Counted from the stretch's first letter, positions 39,996 to 51,275 are shown. The stretch: DNA of 64,000 nucleotides from Phycisphaerae bacterium (GCA_030601845.1 JAUWAY010000009.1:1-64000), one strand, 5' to 3'. Notes: generated by a model from the letters alone, not told the origin. Numbers and translations are program-made.

Positions 39996-42900
39996 CTATG
40001 AGCAGCCCATTGAGTTGCCGCAGTTGAAGCATTTGTAACAGTTGCCGTTGCGGACCGTAATCGCGCCGCAAATATCGCAGGCGGGTGCATCGTCCTGGAA
40101 ATGCCCAAATTGGGCGTTAAATTGCTCTAAAACCTTCATCTGAGATTGTAACGCCTCAGGTTCGTCAAAGTCTGAACCTTCCACAACACCGATTCGCCTC
40201 GCAGGATCGGCAAATTGGGTTGTCAGCAGTGGTGACGGCCGGTTGGCAGGTTGTTTTTCAACTGTCTTTTCCTTGGCCTTTACTCCGGCTTTTGCCTCGG
40301 CGATTTTTTTCGCCAGGTCTTTGGTCTTTTCGACTAATTGCCTGGCGGTTGTTATATTTTTGCTCTCTGTTGGGCCGGGTGCTGGTGCTCTATTGGGCGT
40401 ATTCTTATCCGCATAGCCGGGTATAAACTGGCAGCCCAGCCAGCAGAAAATATAATCAATCAGGCTCTTTGCGAAGGGTATGTCTTTGTTTGATGTCATT
40501 CCCGACGGCTCAAATCGGGCATGCCGGAATTTATCCACCAGTGTAATCAGCGGCACGCCGTACTGCAGCGCCATTGAGGTACAGGTACCAATAACGTCCA
40601 TAAGGCCACCGACGGTGCTGCCCTCCTTGGCCATAGTGATAAACAACTCACCAGGCTGATTATCCTCATACAGCCCCACCGTCAGGTAGCCTTTGTGTCC
40701 TGCGACAGAGAATTTATGGGTTATACTTCTTCTGGTATCCGGCAGCCGGCGCCTGAACGGGCGGGATTGAGTGGCTGCTTCGGCGGCTTTGGCCGTGGCA
40801 TCCTTATGTTTTTTTGTTGAGACCGGCTGAAGCTTCTTCGAGCCGTCCCGATAGATTGCCACGGCCTTCAATCCAAGCTTCCAGCCCTCCATATAGGCCG
40901 CTGTAATTTCTTCTGTTGTGCTTTCCTTAGGCATATTGATTGTTTTGCTGATGGCGCCGGATATGAACGGCTGTACTGCGGCCATCATCTTCAGATGCGC
41001 CGTATAATGAATATGCCTTTTGCCGTTACGCGGTTTAAAAGCACAGTCGAAGAGCGGCAAATGGTCCGGGTTAAGCCCTTCTGCTCCCTCGATGGTTTCA
41101 TTTTTGTCAATGTAATCGCAGATTGATTTGACATCTTCGGCGCTGTAGCCGAGCCGGTCAAGAGCTATTGGCACGGTCTTGTTTACAAGTTTGAGCATCC
41201 CGCCACCGGCCAATAATTTGTATTTAACCAGCGCGATATCCGGCTCAATGCCGGTGGTATCGCAATCCATCATAAAGCCGATAGTTCCCGTTGGCGCAAG
41301 GACGGTTGCCTGAGCGTTACGAAAACCGACTTTGGCCCCGGCGTCTAATGCCTGGTTCCATGCGTCCTTGGCAGCATTGCGCAGATAGTCCGGACAGTGC
41401 GATTCGGGAATATCGTAAGCGTGCTGGCGGTGCATATTTATAACCTTCAGCATCGCATCGGAATTGTTGCCGAATTCCTCAAAAGGACCCATAACCTGCG
41501 CAATTTCCGCGCTTGCTGCATAAGCGGTGCCGGTCATTATCGCGGCTGTCGCCGCTGCCAGTGCCCTTGCCTGGTCGGAATCATAAGCAAGGGCCTGACT
41601 CATAACAACAGAGCCAAGATTGGCAAACCCCAGGCCAAGCGGACGGAACAAATGGCTGTTTCTGGCAACTGCTTTGTCGGGATAGCTGCCGTTATCAACC
41701 AGAATCTCCTGAGCAATGATGAACAGCCGAACCGCCTTTGCAAAGCTGTCAACATCGAAAGAGCCATCTTCCTTGCAAAACTTCATAAGATTCAGCGAAG
41801 CCAGATTACAGGCCGAATCGTCAATGAACATATACTCACTGCAGGGATTTGAAGCGTTAATCGTCCCGGAGGCCGGGCAGGTGTGCCAGCGGTTGATTGT
41901 ACTGTGGTACTGCAGGCCCGGATCACCGCAAATCCTTGTGCCCTCGGCGATTAGCTCCATTAGCCCCCGGGCTGAATGCTCCTGCATTTTTTCGCCTGTC
42001 GTTACAGCATAGGTGGCCCAGGTGTCGTCTTTTTCCACCGCCTGCATAAACTCATCGGTCGCGCGGACGGAAAGATTAGAATTCTGAAACATCACACTGT
42101 TATAAGCCTGGTTGTTGTAATCACCGCTGTAGCCGGCCTCGATAAGCGCCCAAGCCTTTTTTTCTTCCTCGGCTTTGCAGGTGATAAACTCTTTAATATC
42201 GGGATGACTGACCTTTAGCGATTGCATCTTTGCCGCCCTGCGGGTTTTCCCGCCCGATTTTATTACCGCTGCTATCTGGTCATAGACCCTCATAAAACTC
42301 AAGGGGCCGGACGGCTTGCCCCCACCGGAGAGCTTCTCTTTACTGCTGCGAAGCGTCGAAAGGTCGGTTCCGGTTCCTGAACCGTGTTTGAACAGCATCG
42401 CCTCGCTCGTTGCCAGCCGCATTATGTCTTCCATCGAGTCCTGAACCGACTGAATAAAACAGGCAGAGGCCTGCGGGTATTCGTAACTGTTTTTGCAGGC
42501 AACCGCTTCTTCGCACTGCGGGTCCCAGCGTAAGTTGTGTTTACTGCCGGCAACACCGTAGACATCAAAAAGCCCCACATTGAACCACACAGGCGAGTTA
42601 AACGCCCCGTATTGATTCACGCACAGCCAGGCCAGCTCGTTATAGAAAATTTCAGCATCCTCATCAGTGGCGAAGTAGCCGTCCTTTTTGCCGCGGTCGG
42701 CAATCATTTTGCAGACGCGGTGGACAAGCTGCTTTACCGAGTTTTCCCGCTGTCCCGTCTCGACATCACCATAAAAGTATTTACTCGCCACAACCTTTGT
42801 TGCCAATTGGCTCCAGGACACCGGCACTTCGATATTATCCTGCTCGAAGATTGCTTGCCCGCTATCGTCGGTGATTTTGGCTGAGCGCTTTTCCCATTCA

Positions 42901-43040
42901 AGCTGCTCAAACGGATGTACATCCGGCGTCGAAAAGAAATGCTCTATTCTCAAACCCCCTGATTCGCCGGTTTTTACGGCGGTTTTGGGCTGGGATTGCT
43001 TGCCTCTAAAAGGATTCTTAGGGTCGAATTTGTAAGACAT
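39996..43040 (-). CDS. nrdJ: Vitamin B12-dependent ribonucleotide reductase
   Basis: A 1014-residue class II enzyme that makes deoxyribonucleotides with adenosylcobalamin, independent of oxygen. The catalytic barrel holds CPASGTINASNPCSEYMF and NLASLNLMKF. The second half has ATGMs-like APTGTIGFMMDCDTTGIEPD. The C-terminal extension ends in a four-Cys zinc ribbon (CDICGAITVRNGNCYKCFNCG), as in planctomycete and other long NrdJ proteins. Upstream are two sites resembling NrdR boxes. There is no cobalamin riboswitch in the leader. Confidence 0.96.
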   Translation of the reverse strand: MSYKFDPKNPFRGKQSQPKTAVKTGESGGLRIEHFFSTPDVHPFEQLEWEKRSAKITDDSGQAIFEQDNIEVPVSWSQLATKVVASKYFYGDVETGQRENSVKQLVHRVCKMIADRGKKDGYFATDEDAEIFYNELAWLCVNQYGAFNSPVWFNVGLFDVYGVAGSKHNLRWDPQCEEAVACKNSYEYPQASACFIQSVQDSMEDIMRLATSEAMLFKHGSGTGTDLSTLRSSKEKLSGGGKPSGPLSFMRVYDQIAAVIKSGGKTRRAAKMQSLKVSHPDIKEFITCKAEEEKKAWALIEAGYSGDYNNQAYNSVMFQNSNLSVRATDEFMQAVEKDDTWATYAVTTGEKMQEHSARGLMELIAEGTRICGDPGLQYHSTINRWHTCPASGTINASNPCSEYMFIDDSACNLASLNLMKFCKEDGSFDVDSFAKAVRLFIIAQEILVDNGSYPDKAVARNSHLFRPLGLGFANLGSVVMSQALAYDSDQARALAAATAAIMTGTAYAASAEIAQVMGPFEEFGNNSDAMLKVINMHRQHAYDIPESHCPDYLRNAAKDAWNQALDAGAKVGFRNAQATVLAPTGTIGFMMDCDTTGIEPDIALVKYKLLAGGGMLKLVNKTVPIALDRLGYSAEDVKSICDYIDKNETIEGAEGLNPDHLPLFDCAFKPRNGKRHIHYTAHLKMMAAVQPFISGAISKTINMPKESTTEEITAAYMEGWKLGLKAVAIYRDGSKKLQPVSTKKHKDATAKAAEAATQSRPFRRRLPDTRRSITHKFSVAGHKGYLTVGLYEDNQPGELFITMAKEGSTVGGLMDVIGTCTSMALQYGVPLITLVDKFRHARFEPSGMTSNKDIPFAKSLIDYIFCWLGCQFIPGYADKNTPNRAPAPGPTESKNITTARQLVEKTKDLAKKIAEAKAGVKAKEKTVEKQPANRPSPLLTTQFADPARRIGVVEGSDFDEPEALQSQMKVLEQFNAQFGHFQDDAPACDICGAITVRNGNCYKCFNCGNSMGCS

Positions 43041-43070
43041 TTACACAGCTCCGTGCGAAAATAAAGACCA

Positions 43071-43110
43071 CAATATATAGAAAAATGAACGGGAATTAAG
43101 CCAGATATAG
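43071..43110 (-). promoter_or_regulatory. Candidate NrdR box pair upstream of nrdJ
   Basis: CAATATATAG (43071-43080) matches the NrdR core CWATATATWG exactly. CCAGATATAG (43101-43110) matches it at eight of ten positions. Start-to-start spacing is 30 bases, close to three helical turns, as in known NrdR box pairs. They lie 31 and 61 bases before the nrdJ start. Confidence 0.5.
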
Positions 43111-43305
43111 TTGTAAAACCCGTAAAATTTGTATCGGCAAATTAATGTTAATTTGATTAGGTGTAAAGACCAAAATGAGAAATTTTTGTGTAATTTTTTT
43201 CGCTCTACCGTTAGTCCTTATAGCTACTGAATCTATGAACATAAAATTTTTTTTATAGTGACGCAATCTATTTAGATAACTTCAAGATAATGTTAATATA
43301 ATAAT

Positions 43306-44652
43306 ATGTCAGCCGAAACAAACAACAGATTTGAAACAATCTGCGAAAAGATAAAGAGTTTTCCGACCGGGCCTGGCCTGTATTTTATGAAGGCCTCGGC
43401 CGATAAGGTCCTCTATATTGGCAAGGCCAAAAATCTTCGCTCCCGAGTTGCCAGCTATTTTCAGCAAGGCGGCCCCAATCTGGTAGTTTCACGCGGTCCG
43501 AAAATTGCTGAAATGATAAACAAGGTCAAAACCGTTGATTTCCTGGAGACTTCAAACGAAGTCGATGCAATACTTCAGGAAGCCCGCCTGATTAAGGACA
43601 TCCGTCCGCCCTATAATACGGACCTTGTCGATGACAAAACCTTTCCGTATCTGGAAATTACCGCCGGCGAAGATTTCCCGGGCGTCTATATCACCCGAAA
43701 ACCCCGTCCTCGCGGCAGCAGATTGTTCGGGCCGTTTGCCGGCGCAAAGGACCTGCGGGCCGTTTTGGTGGTGTTGCAAAAGATATTCAAATTTCGCACC
43801 TGCGGACTGAATATCCGCGAAGCAGACCTGAAACGCAAATTCTTCCGCCCCTGTCTCTTGTACAGTATAAAGCAGTGCACCGCCCCCTGTGCAGCCAAAA
43901 TTGGCAAAATCGAGTATAAGAAAATTGTCAAAGACCTTATAAAATTTTTGCGTTCGAAGCGTTCGGTCATCCTTCGTCAGTTGAAGAAGCAAATGGCCGA
44001 GGCATCTGAAACCCTTGAATATGAGAAAGCTGTGATGTTTCGCGACCGTATTCGGCTAATTGAACGGCTCGACCGCCGGGGCACGCCCGACGAGAACGTC
44101 CAGCCGGAGGTCTTCGCCGGCGACCCTGCCGAAGCCCTGGGCAAATTGCAAAACCTGTTGCAAGCCGACCAGCCGGTCAGGATTATCGAGGGCATCGACG
44201 TTGCCGAAATCGGCGGCGCCGAAGCGGTTGGCTCATTGGTTAAATTCATTGACGGAAGGCCGTTTAAGAGCGGTTATCGGCGGTTCAAAATAAAAACCGT
44301 AAAGGGTATCGACGACTACGCTATGATTGCTGAAGTCGTCAAACGCAGATATAAATATGCGCTGGCTGGTGAAGAGCTCTGGCCCGACCTTGTCCTGATT
44401 GACGGCGGCCTGGGCCATCTGCACGCCGCTGAAAATGCGTTTAGAGAAATGAAGGCACCGGTTCCGAGAATCGCTTCAATTGCCAAAAAAGAGGAACAGA
44501 TTTACCTGCAGGGCACTTCTAAGCCCTTGAAGCTGCCTGCCCATTCGCCCGTGCTCAAGCTGCTGCAATACGTCCGGGACGAGGCCCACCGCTTCGCCCA
44601 GCACTACCACCACATCCTGCGCAGTAAAAAAATGCTGAACAAAAAACCCTAA
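43306..44652 (+). CDS. uvrC: UvrC-like excinuclease subunit, lacking HhH domain
   Basis: UvrC makes both incisions in nucleotide excision repair. The 448-residue protein has the GIY-YIG domain (GPGLYFMK.., VLYIGKAKNLRSRV), the UVR UvrB-binding helix pair near residue 230 (LEYEKAVMFRDRIRLI) and the RNase H-like C-terminal nuclease (EGIDVAEIGG, LVLIDGGLGHL, VRDEAHRFAQ). It ends just after the point where full UvrC proteins (about 600 residues) continue into a helix-hairpin-helix DNA-binding domain. A second version of its last 19 codons lies 620 bases downstream, beyond a toxin-antitoxin cassette. Confidence 0.92.
   Translation: MSAETNNRFETICEKIKSFPTGPGLYFMKASADKVLYIGKAKNLRSRVASYFQQGGPNLVVSRGPKIAEMINKVKTVDFLETSNEVDAILQEARLIKDIRPPYNTDLVDDKTFPYLEITAGEDFPGVYITRKPRPRGSRLFGPFAGAKDLRAVLVVLQKIFKFRTCGLNIREADLKRKFFRPCLLYSIKQCTAPCAAKIGKIEYKKIVKDLIKFLRSKRSVILRQLKKQMAEASETLEYEKAVMFRDRIRLIERLDRRGTPDENVQPEVFAGDPAEALGKLQNLLQADQPVRIIEGIDVAEIGGAEAVGSLVKFIDGRPFKSGYRRFKIKTVKGIDDYAMIAEVVKRRYKYALAGEELWPDLVLIDGGLGHLHAAENAFREMKAPVPRIASIAKKEEQIYLQGTSKPLKLPAHSPVLKLLQYVRDEAHRFAQHYHHILRSKKMLNKKP
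44593..44652 (+). repeat. uvrC 3' end, first copy of direct repeat
   Basis: The last 60 bases of uvrC begin with a 27-base core, ttcgcccagcactacc..catcctg. That core is repeated exactly at 45213-45239, and the rest continues as a similar but diverged copy to a stop. Confidence 0.9.
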
Positions 44653-44678
44653 AAAAAAGTAAATATGCCAATGGTGCC

Positions 44679-44707
44679 TTGACATCAATATGTTTTAATG
44701 CTATAAT
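44679..44707 (+). promoter_or_regulatory. Consensus promoter of toxin-antitoxin cassette
   Basis: TTGACA, a 17-base spacer and TATAAT: a perfect sigma70-type match, 20 bases before the antitoxin ATG. Confidence 0.8.
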
Positions 44708-44727
44708 GTTGGTAGTGAGGTGATAAT

Positions 44728-44961
44728 ATGAAAACCAATACAAAAAGAACAACAATTTACCTGGATTCCGACCTGCACCAAGCATTACGGATAAAAGCAG
44801 CAGAAACGGAACATTCGATGTCAGAATTGGTTGGCGAGGCGATTAAGCTTTCTTTGGCAGAGGATTCATCTGATTTGGCGGCCTTTGAGCAGCGCAAAGC
44901 CGAGCCAAGTCTGGCATTTGGGGATGTTTTGAAGCAGCTAAAGAAAAATGGCAAAATATGA
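44728..44961 (+). CDS. Ribbon-helix-helix antitoxin
   Basis: A 77-residue protein with an N-terminal ribbon-helix-helix DNA-binding domain (TKRTTIYLDSDLHQALRIKA) and a C-terminal tail that should wrap the toxin. It probably represses the consensus promoter just upstream. Its 3' end overlaps the toxin gene by 14 bases. With that gene it forms the cargo of the segment bounded by the two uvrC ends. Confidence 0.88.
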   Translation: MKTNTKRTTIYLDSDLHQALRIKAAETEHSMSELVGEAIKLSLAEDSSDLAAFEQRKAEPSLAFGDVLKQLKKNGKI

Positions 44962-45208
44962 AATAACCATAAAAAAATCTGCTGCGAAAGAGCTGGAAGG
45001 AATCCCCAAAAAAGACCTTCGAACAATAGTGAAATGCATCCAATCGCTTGCCCAAAATCCAAGATCTCGCGGCTCACAGAAGCTTTCAGCGCAGGAGCGT
45101 TACAGAATTCGGCAGGAAGATTACAGAATAGTTTATTTTATCGATGATAAGGAGTTGATAGTCGACATAGTCAAAATCGGCCATAGGCGAGAAATTTATC
45201 GTTCCTGA
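44948..45208 (+). CDS. RelE/ParE-superfamily toxin
   Basis: An 86-residue toxin fold: YEITIKKSAAKELEGIPKKD, then GSQKLSAQERYRIRQEDYRIVYFIDD and VDIVKIGHRREIY at the C-terminus. The Arg/Lys and the terminal GHRREIY are typical of the RelE branch, which cleaves mRNA on the ribosome. It overlaps the antitoxin and ends five bases before the second uvrC-end copy. Confidence 0.9.
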   Translation: MAKYEITIKKSAAKELEGIPKKDLRTIVKCIQSLAQNPRSRGSQKLSAQERYRIRQEDYRIVYFIDDKELIVDIVKIGHRREIYRS

Positions 45209-45212
45209 CTAA

Positions 45213-45272
45213 TTCGCCCAGCACTACCACCACATCCTGAGAACCCAAAAAATGATAGGCAAAAAATCCTGA
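45213..45272 (+). repeat. Second (displaced) copy of uvrC 3' end
   Basis: The first 27 bases are identical to 44593-44619. The whole stretch reads in frame as FAQHYHHILRTQKMIGKKS-stop, compared with FAQHYHHILRSKKMLNKKP-stop in uvrC itself. It is a diverged duplicate of the gene end and is not connected to any start. Confidence 0.9.
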
Positions 45273-45319
45273 CCTTCACAGCGACCTTTTGTAAAAAGCA
45301 TGTAAATTTACAAAATTCC

Positions 45320-45348
45320 TTGCAAATCAACTGATTTTGCATTAGAAT
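45320..45348 (+). promoter_or_regulatory. Candidate promoter for beta-helix gene
   Basis: TTGCAA, a 17-base spacer and TAGAAT, about 70 bases before the ATG. Two small hairpins (CCGC-aga-GGCGG and GTGTT-ttcgt-AACAC) follow in the leader. Confidence 0.5.
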
Positions 45349-45419
45349 TATGTTTAGATAAGCCGCAGAGGCGGTGTTTTCGTAACACATCCATCATACA
45401 TTTTGGAAATGGCAGAAGA

Positions 45420-46868
45420 ATGAGTATGAAAGCAAATCTAAAGACCTGGCTGGTAATATCAATCTTTTCGCTCGTAATAGTAGCTTCGGCTGCGGGAAAA
45501 ACCATTTACGTGGACGCGGATGCAGCCGGAAGCAATGATGGGGCGAGCTGGACAGATGCTTATAATAACCTGCAAGATGCCCTGGCTGCTGCCTCAAGCG
45601 GTGACGAGATTTGGGTGGCTGGGGGTATCTACAAGCCCGACCGGGGCAGAGGGATCAGGCCCGGCGATAGAATTGCCACGTTCAAACTCAAAAATGGTGT
45701 GGCTGTTTACGGCGGGTTTCCGTCCGGCGGGGGCAAGTTTGAGGACAGCAACCCAAGTGTGTACGAAACTATTCTCAGCGGCGACCTCAAGGGAGACGAC
45801 GCCGAAGCTGCCGGCCCTGCAAACCTACCGGATGAGCCGACCCGAGCAGAGAACAGCTACCACGTAGTAACCGGCAGCGGGACCGATGCGACGGCTGTGC
45901 TGGACGGCTTCATCATTACTGCCGGCAATGGTGGCAAAAGCAAAGGAGGGGGATTGTACAACAGCTCCGGCAGCCCCACAATAAGCAACTGCACGTTCAT
46001 TAGTAACCTGGCAAGGTGCGGTGGTGCAATCTATAACGAAAAAAACAGCAACCCAACACTGATTAACTGCACTTTCAGCGGAAATTCAGCGAAGTGCTGC
46101 GGAGGCGGAGTCCGCAACCAGGACAGCAAACCTACGCTTGATAACTGCACGTTCACCGATAATTGGGCCGGGCACGGCGGCGCAATGCGAAACCTATACA
46201 GCAGCCCAACGCTAACCGATTGCACCTTCAGGGCAAACTCAACACCGTCAAGCGGTGCAGCAGTGTACAACGAATGTAGCGAGCCCACTTTCACCAACTG
46301 CACTTTCACTGCAAATCGCGCACAAGGTTCCGGAGGCGCAATGAACAACTGCACCAGCGACCCGAACCTGGTCAACTGCATCTTCACACGAAACACCGCA
46401 CAGAAACACGGCGGCGCTTTACACAACTGTGTCCATGGGAGCAAACCAATACTGATAAACTGTACCCTCAGCGCAAATTCCGCTGAATACCACGGTGGCG
46501 GCATCTACAGTCACACCCGGAGCAGCCCTACATTGACAAACTGCATTTTGTGGGCCAACGTCGACCGCAACGGCACGAATGAGCTGGCACAGATTCACGG
46601 CATGCACGCAACTGTTAACTATTGCTGTACCCAGGGCTGGACGGGCGATTTCGGTGGAATTGGAAACATTGGTCTGGAACCACTCTTCGTCGATATGGAC
46701 AACGATAACTATCACCTGCAGCCTGGCTCGTCCTGTATAGACGCCGGCGATAACATGGCAGTGCCATCATCAGTGGATGTTGACCTCGACGGCAAGCCCA
46801 GGTTCATAGATGGCAATGGCGACGGCATCGCCATCGTAGATATGGGCGTCTATGAGCTCGGGCGCTGA
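45420..46868 (+). CDS. Exported right-handed beta-helix protein with PMP-type repeats
   Basis: A 482-residue protein with a signal peptide (MSMKANLKTWLVISIF..). Next comes the TIYVDADAAGSNDGASW segment that commonly opens such planctomycete proteins. At least eight repeats of the form GGA-[IVM]-x-N-x(4)-PTLTNCTFxxN follow, like the GGA(I/L/V)/FxxN repeats of chlamydial polymorphic membrane proteins, folding as a parallel beta-helix. The C-terminal part (LDGKPRFIDGNGDGIAIVDM) resembles a calcium-binding end found in the same protein type. It has no PEP-CTERM tail or autotransporter barrel, so it is probably released or loosely surface-bound. Confidence 0.88.
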   Translation: MSMKANLKTWLVISIFSLVIVASAAGKTIYVDADAAGSNDGASWTDAYNNLQDALAAASSGDEIWVAGGIYKPDRGRGIRPGDRIATFKLKNGVAVYGGFPSGGGKFEDSNPSVYETILSGDLKGDDAEAAGPANLPDEPTRAENSYHVVTGSGTDATAVLDGFIITAGNGGKSKGGGLYNSSGSPTISNCTFISNLARCGGAIYNEKNSNPTLINCTFSGNSAKCCGGGVRNQDSKPTLDNCTFTDNWAGHGGAMRNLYSSPTLTDCTFRANSTPSSGAAVYNECSEPTFTNCTFTANRAQGSGGAMNNCTSDPNLVNCIFTRNTAQKHGGALHNCVHGSKPILINCTLSANSAEYHGGGIYSHTRSSPTLTNCILWANVDRNGTNELAQIHGMHATVNYCCTQGWTGDFGGIGNIGLEPLFVDMDNDNYHLQPGSSCIDAGDNMAVPSSVDVDLDGKPRFIDGNGDGIAIVDMGVYELGR

Positions 46869-46939
46869 TGAGGATGAAAACCACACGCAATACGAGACAT
46901 AAACCATGGAGGCCGATTAGACAAACCAGGAGGCCATTT

Positions 46940-48076
46940 TCAGGAGCAGGCGTCGTTATGCACCTCTTTTAATAAGCCGGTCAGGCAAATATCATCCCCG
47001 AAATGCTTAATTTCAACGTAGTGCAAACCGATAGCTTCGGTCAGCTCGGCCATTGGCTCGGCTATATCAGCGGCCCCGGCACCGCCGAGTAATTTAGGGA
47101 TGATGTAGATGCGGACTTCATCGGCGAGTTGTTCCTTCAGGAATGACGTGATTACTCTTGGCCCGCCTTCGACAAGCAGTTGTGCGATGCTGCGTCTGCT
47201 CAATTCATCGAGCAAAAAGCATAGATTAGAGCGGCCTTGCGTATCCGGGTAGGCAAGCAGCTCGGCTCCTTTTTGGGTAATCTGCTCTGCTATTTGCGGT
47301 TTGGTCTGAACCGTTTCCTGCCTTGTTACAATCAGCACGGGGGCTTGTTCTGTGGTAGCCAGCAGCTTGCAATCCAATGGAATCCGAAGGTCGCTATCCA
47401 ATACGACCCTGGCGGCTTTTTTGCCTTTGCTCGGCAGGGCCGTCAAAAGCGGGTCATCGGCAATGACCGTATTGACACCAACCAGTATGGCTCCAACACG
47501 CCGGCGAAGGTTGTGCACGTCTTTTCTGCTTGGCTCACTGGAGAGCCGCTTTCGTCCACCATCCTCGTCAGCCCAGCTCATCTTGCCGTCGATACTTTGT
47601 GCCCATTTCAAAACAGTCCAGCATTTGCCGGTAGTGGCAAATTTAATGAAAGGCGCATTGAGAAGTCGCGCCTCGGTTTCACAGACGCCGACCTGCACCT
47701 CGATTCCTGCATTGCGTAATTGTTCGATGCCTTCACCACCCGCGGGCTCGGAGGGGTCTATCATCGCCACGACAACCTTCGCTAATTTGGCAGCGATAAT
47801 CGCATCCGTGCAAGGGCCTGTCTTTTCCTGGTGACAGCACGGCTCAAGCGTAACGTACATCGTAGCCCCCTGGGGATTAACACCGAGCGTCTTACAATCT
47901 TCCAGAGCGTTTATCTCTGCGTGGGGGCCGCCAAATTCTTTATGCCAGCCTTTGCCGACGATTTGATTGCCTTTTACGATAATGCAGCCGACCACAGGGT
48001 TCGGCTCAACCGCACCTATGCCTCGCTGAGCCAGTTTCAAAGCCGCCTTCATGAATTTTTCGTCCTGATCACTCAT
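46940..48076 (-). CDS. ribD: Bifunctional riboflavin biosynthesis protein RibD
   Basis: It carries out the deamination and ring reduction steps of riboflavin synthesis. The N-terminal deaminase has the zinc motifs HAEINAL and PCCHQEKTGPC. The C-terminal reductase has VLKWAQSIDGKMSW and LLVEGGPRVITSFL. ATG 48076 has AGGAG at the right spacing and is preferred to the track start at 48103. Riboflavin supply fits the many flavoproteins in the window. No FMN riboswitch is seen in the short leader. Confidence 0.96.
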   Translation of the reverse strand: MSDQDEKFMKAALKLAQRGIGAVEPNPVVGCIIVKGNQIVGKGWHKEFGGPHAEINALEDCKTLGVNPQGATMYVTLEPCCHQEKTGPCTDAIIAAKLAKVVVAMIDPSEPAGGEGIEQLRNAGIEVQVGVCETEARLLNAPFIKFATTGKCWTVLKWAQSIDGKMSWADEDGGRKRLSSEPSRKDVHNLRRRVGAILVGVNTVIADDPLLTALPSKGKKAARVVLDSDLRIPLDCKLLATTEQAPVLIVTRQETVQTKPQIAEQITQKGAELLAYPDTQGRSNLCFLLDELSRRSIAQLLVEGGPRVITSFLKEQLADEVRIYIIPKLLGGAGAADIAEPMAELTEAIGLHYVEIKHFGDDICLTGLLKEVHNDACS

Positions 48077-48143
48077 TTTATCACTCCTTTTATGGATGAA
48101 CAATTAGTCCTCTTCCCATAATTGTTATATCATAAAAACCTAC

Positions 48144-48755
48144 TCAGGATACCAATTTCTCTCCCGCTTTATACGCCGTAAATATGGCCTTCTCGCTCTC
48201 GCTCAGTTTCTGATCTTCGTTCTGGCAAATATGCCCAAAATAAAGCGACTTCACTACCTTCGCCCCCATGCACCTCGCAGCTGTTTTCAAAACCTTCAGC
48301 GCGCCCGCAAAAATGATCCTGCCTAACCACGCAGGACATCCACTTGATGTAACAATAACCGCCTTCTTACGTGCACTTTTTATTCGGCGCCTGGGTATAT
48401 CACTGCCCCAAGGCCAATAGCAATACGGCAGCAGTCTTTCAATGAATCTTTTCATAAGAGCCGTCACATTGAAAAAGTTGATCGGCGCACCCAGCACAAC
48501 CCCGTCAGCATCATCGATTTCTCTAAGTAACTCCTCCATATCGTCGTGATGGACACAATTGCCCCTCGTTCCATCCCCCTTTTCCTGCGTACATCTTCTA
48601 CAATTCCTGCAAAACTCAATATCCTTATCAACAAGATAGATTTTCTTCGTCTCAGCCCCGTGTGCTTCGGCTCCTTTGAGGATTTCCGAGACAGCACTAT
48701 CGATAATCCTGCCCTTGCGATAACTGCCCACAACACCAATGATCTTCTTTCCCAT
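48144..48755 (-). CDS. Flavodoxin-fold NAD(P)H-dependent FMN reductase / iron-sulfur flavoprotein-like
   Basis: A 203-residue protein of the flavodoxin-like fold: IIGVVGSYRKGRIIDSAV binds FMN phosphate, and DGVVLGAPINFFNVTALMKRFIERL lies along the flavin. A Cys group CRNCRRCTQEKGDGTRGNC at residues 49-67 resembles the compact cluster motif of iron-sulfur flavoproteins. It is a likely electron shuttle of anaerobes; the partner is unknown. It stands between ligA and ribD on the same strand. Confidence 0.82.
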   Translation of the reverse strand: MGKKIIGVVGSYRKGRIIDSAVSEILKGAEAHGAETKKIYLVDKDIEFCRNCRRCTQEKGDGTRGNCVHHDDMEELLREIDDADGVVLGAPINFFNVTALMKRFIERLLPYCYWPWGSDIPRRRIKSARKKAVIVTSSGCPAWLGRIIFAGALKVLKTAARCMGAKVVKSLYFGHICQNEDQKLSESEKAIFTAYKAGEKLVS

Positions 48756-48772
48756 CTCTGTGTTCTCTGCGG

Positions 48773-50806
<2,034 letters not shown>

Positions 50807-50859
50807 TTAATTTATACGCTGTTTCAGCCCATTTTGCAAGAGTCTCGTTCGGCAGGGCG

Positions 50860-51096
50860 TTGCAGGCGTTAATTGGGACCAATGGCATCAAATCCAAAGC
50901 CGATTCGGCAGGATGCCTCGGCCTATCCAGAGCCAGGGTAACCCAAGTTCTCAAACGATTAGCGAACCAAGAACATGACGTGACTAAAGTGACCGACCCT
51001 GATAAAGATAGCATCCGCCGCCGCCTAACGAATTTTTTGCCAGATTCTTATTATATTTTCAGTGCAGCACTAATAGTTGAGGAAACCTTCGAATAG
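50860..51096 (+). pseudogene. Possible remnant of a HTH-containing recombinase-associated gene
   Basis: A 78-codon frame with one helix-turn-helix-like piece (GLSRARVTQVLKRLANQEHD), the kind found in small proteins next to serine recombinases. The N-terminal part reads open upstream without a good start, and the rest shows no known domain. No recombinase is nearby. Most likely a decayed fragment. The 50801-51275 gap otherwise contains only the leader of the cold shock gene. Confidence 0.3.
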
Positions 51097-51275
51097 AGCT
51101 GCGGGAGTACACGGAAAAAACAAAATATTCTACTATTTTGTTTACTTCCGCTCTCTCTTTTGGTATATGATTAGATCTGATGAGGGGTATTCCCTAATCC
51201 TCCGAGGGTGTACTCCTAATAAAAGACAAGTATTTTGTGTGATAGGCCGATATATAGGCCTAAGGAGAAGAACGC

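Noticed and set aside
42537-42884. ORFs opposite nrdJ
   Set aside because: They are shadows of the nrdJ frame with no homology or start signals.
43041-43305. Cobalamin riboswitch before nrdJ
   Set aside because: No B12-box-like GCCACTG or matching stems were found in the leader.
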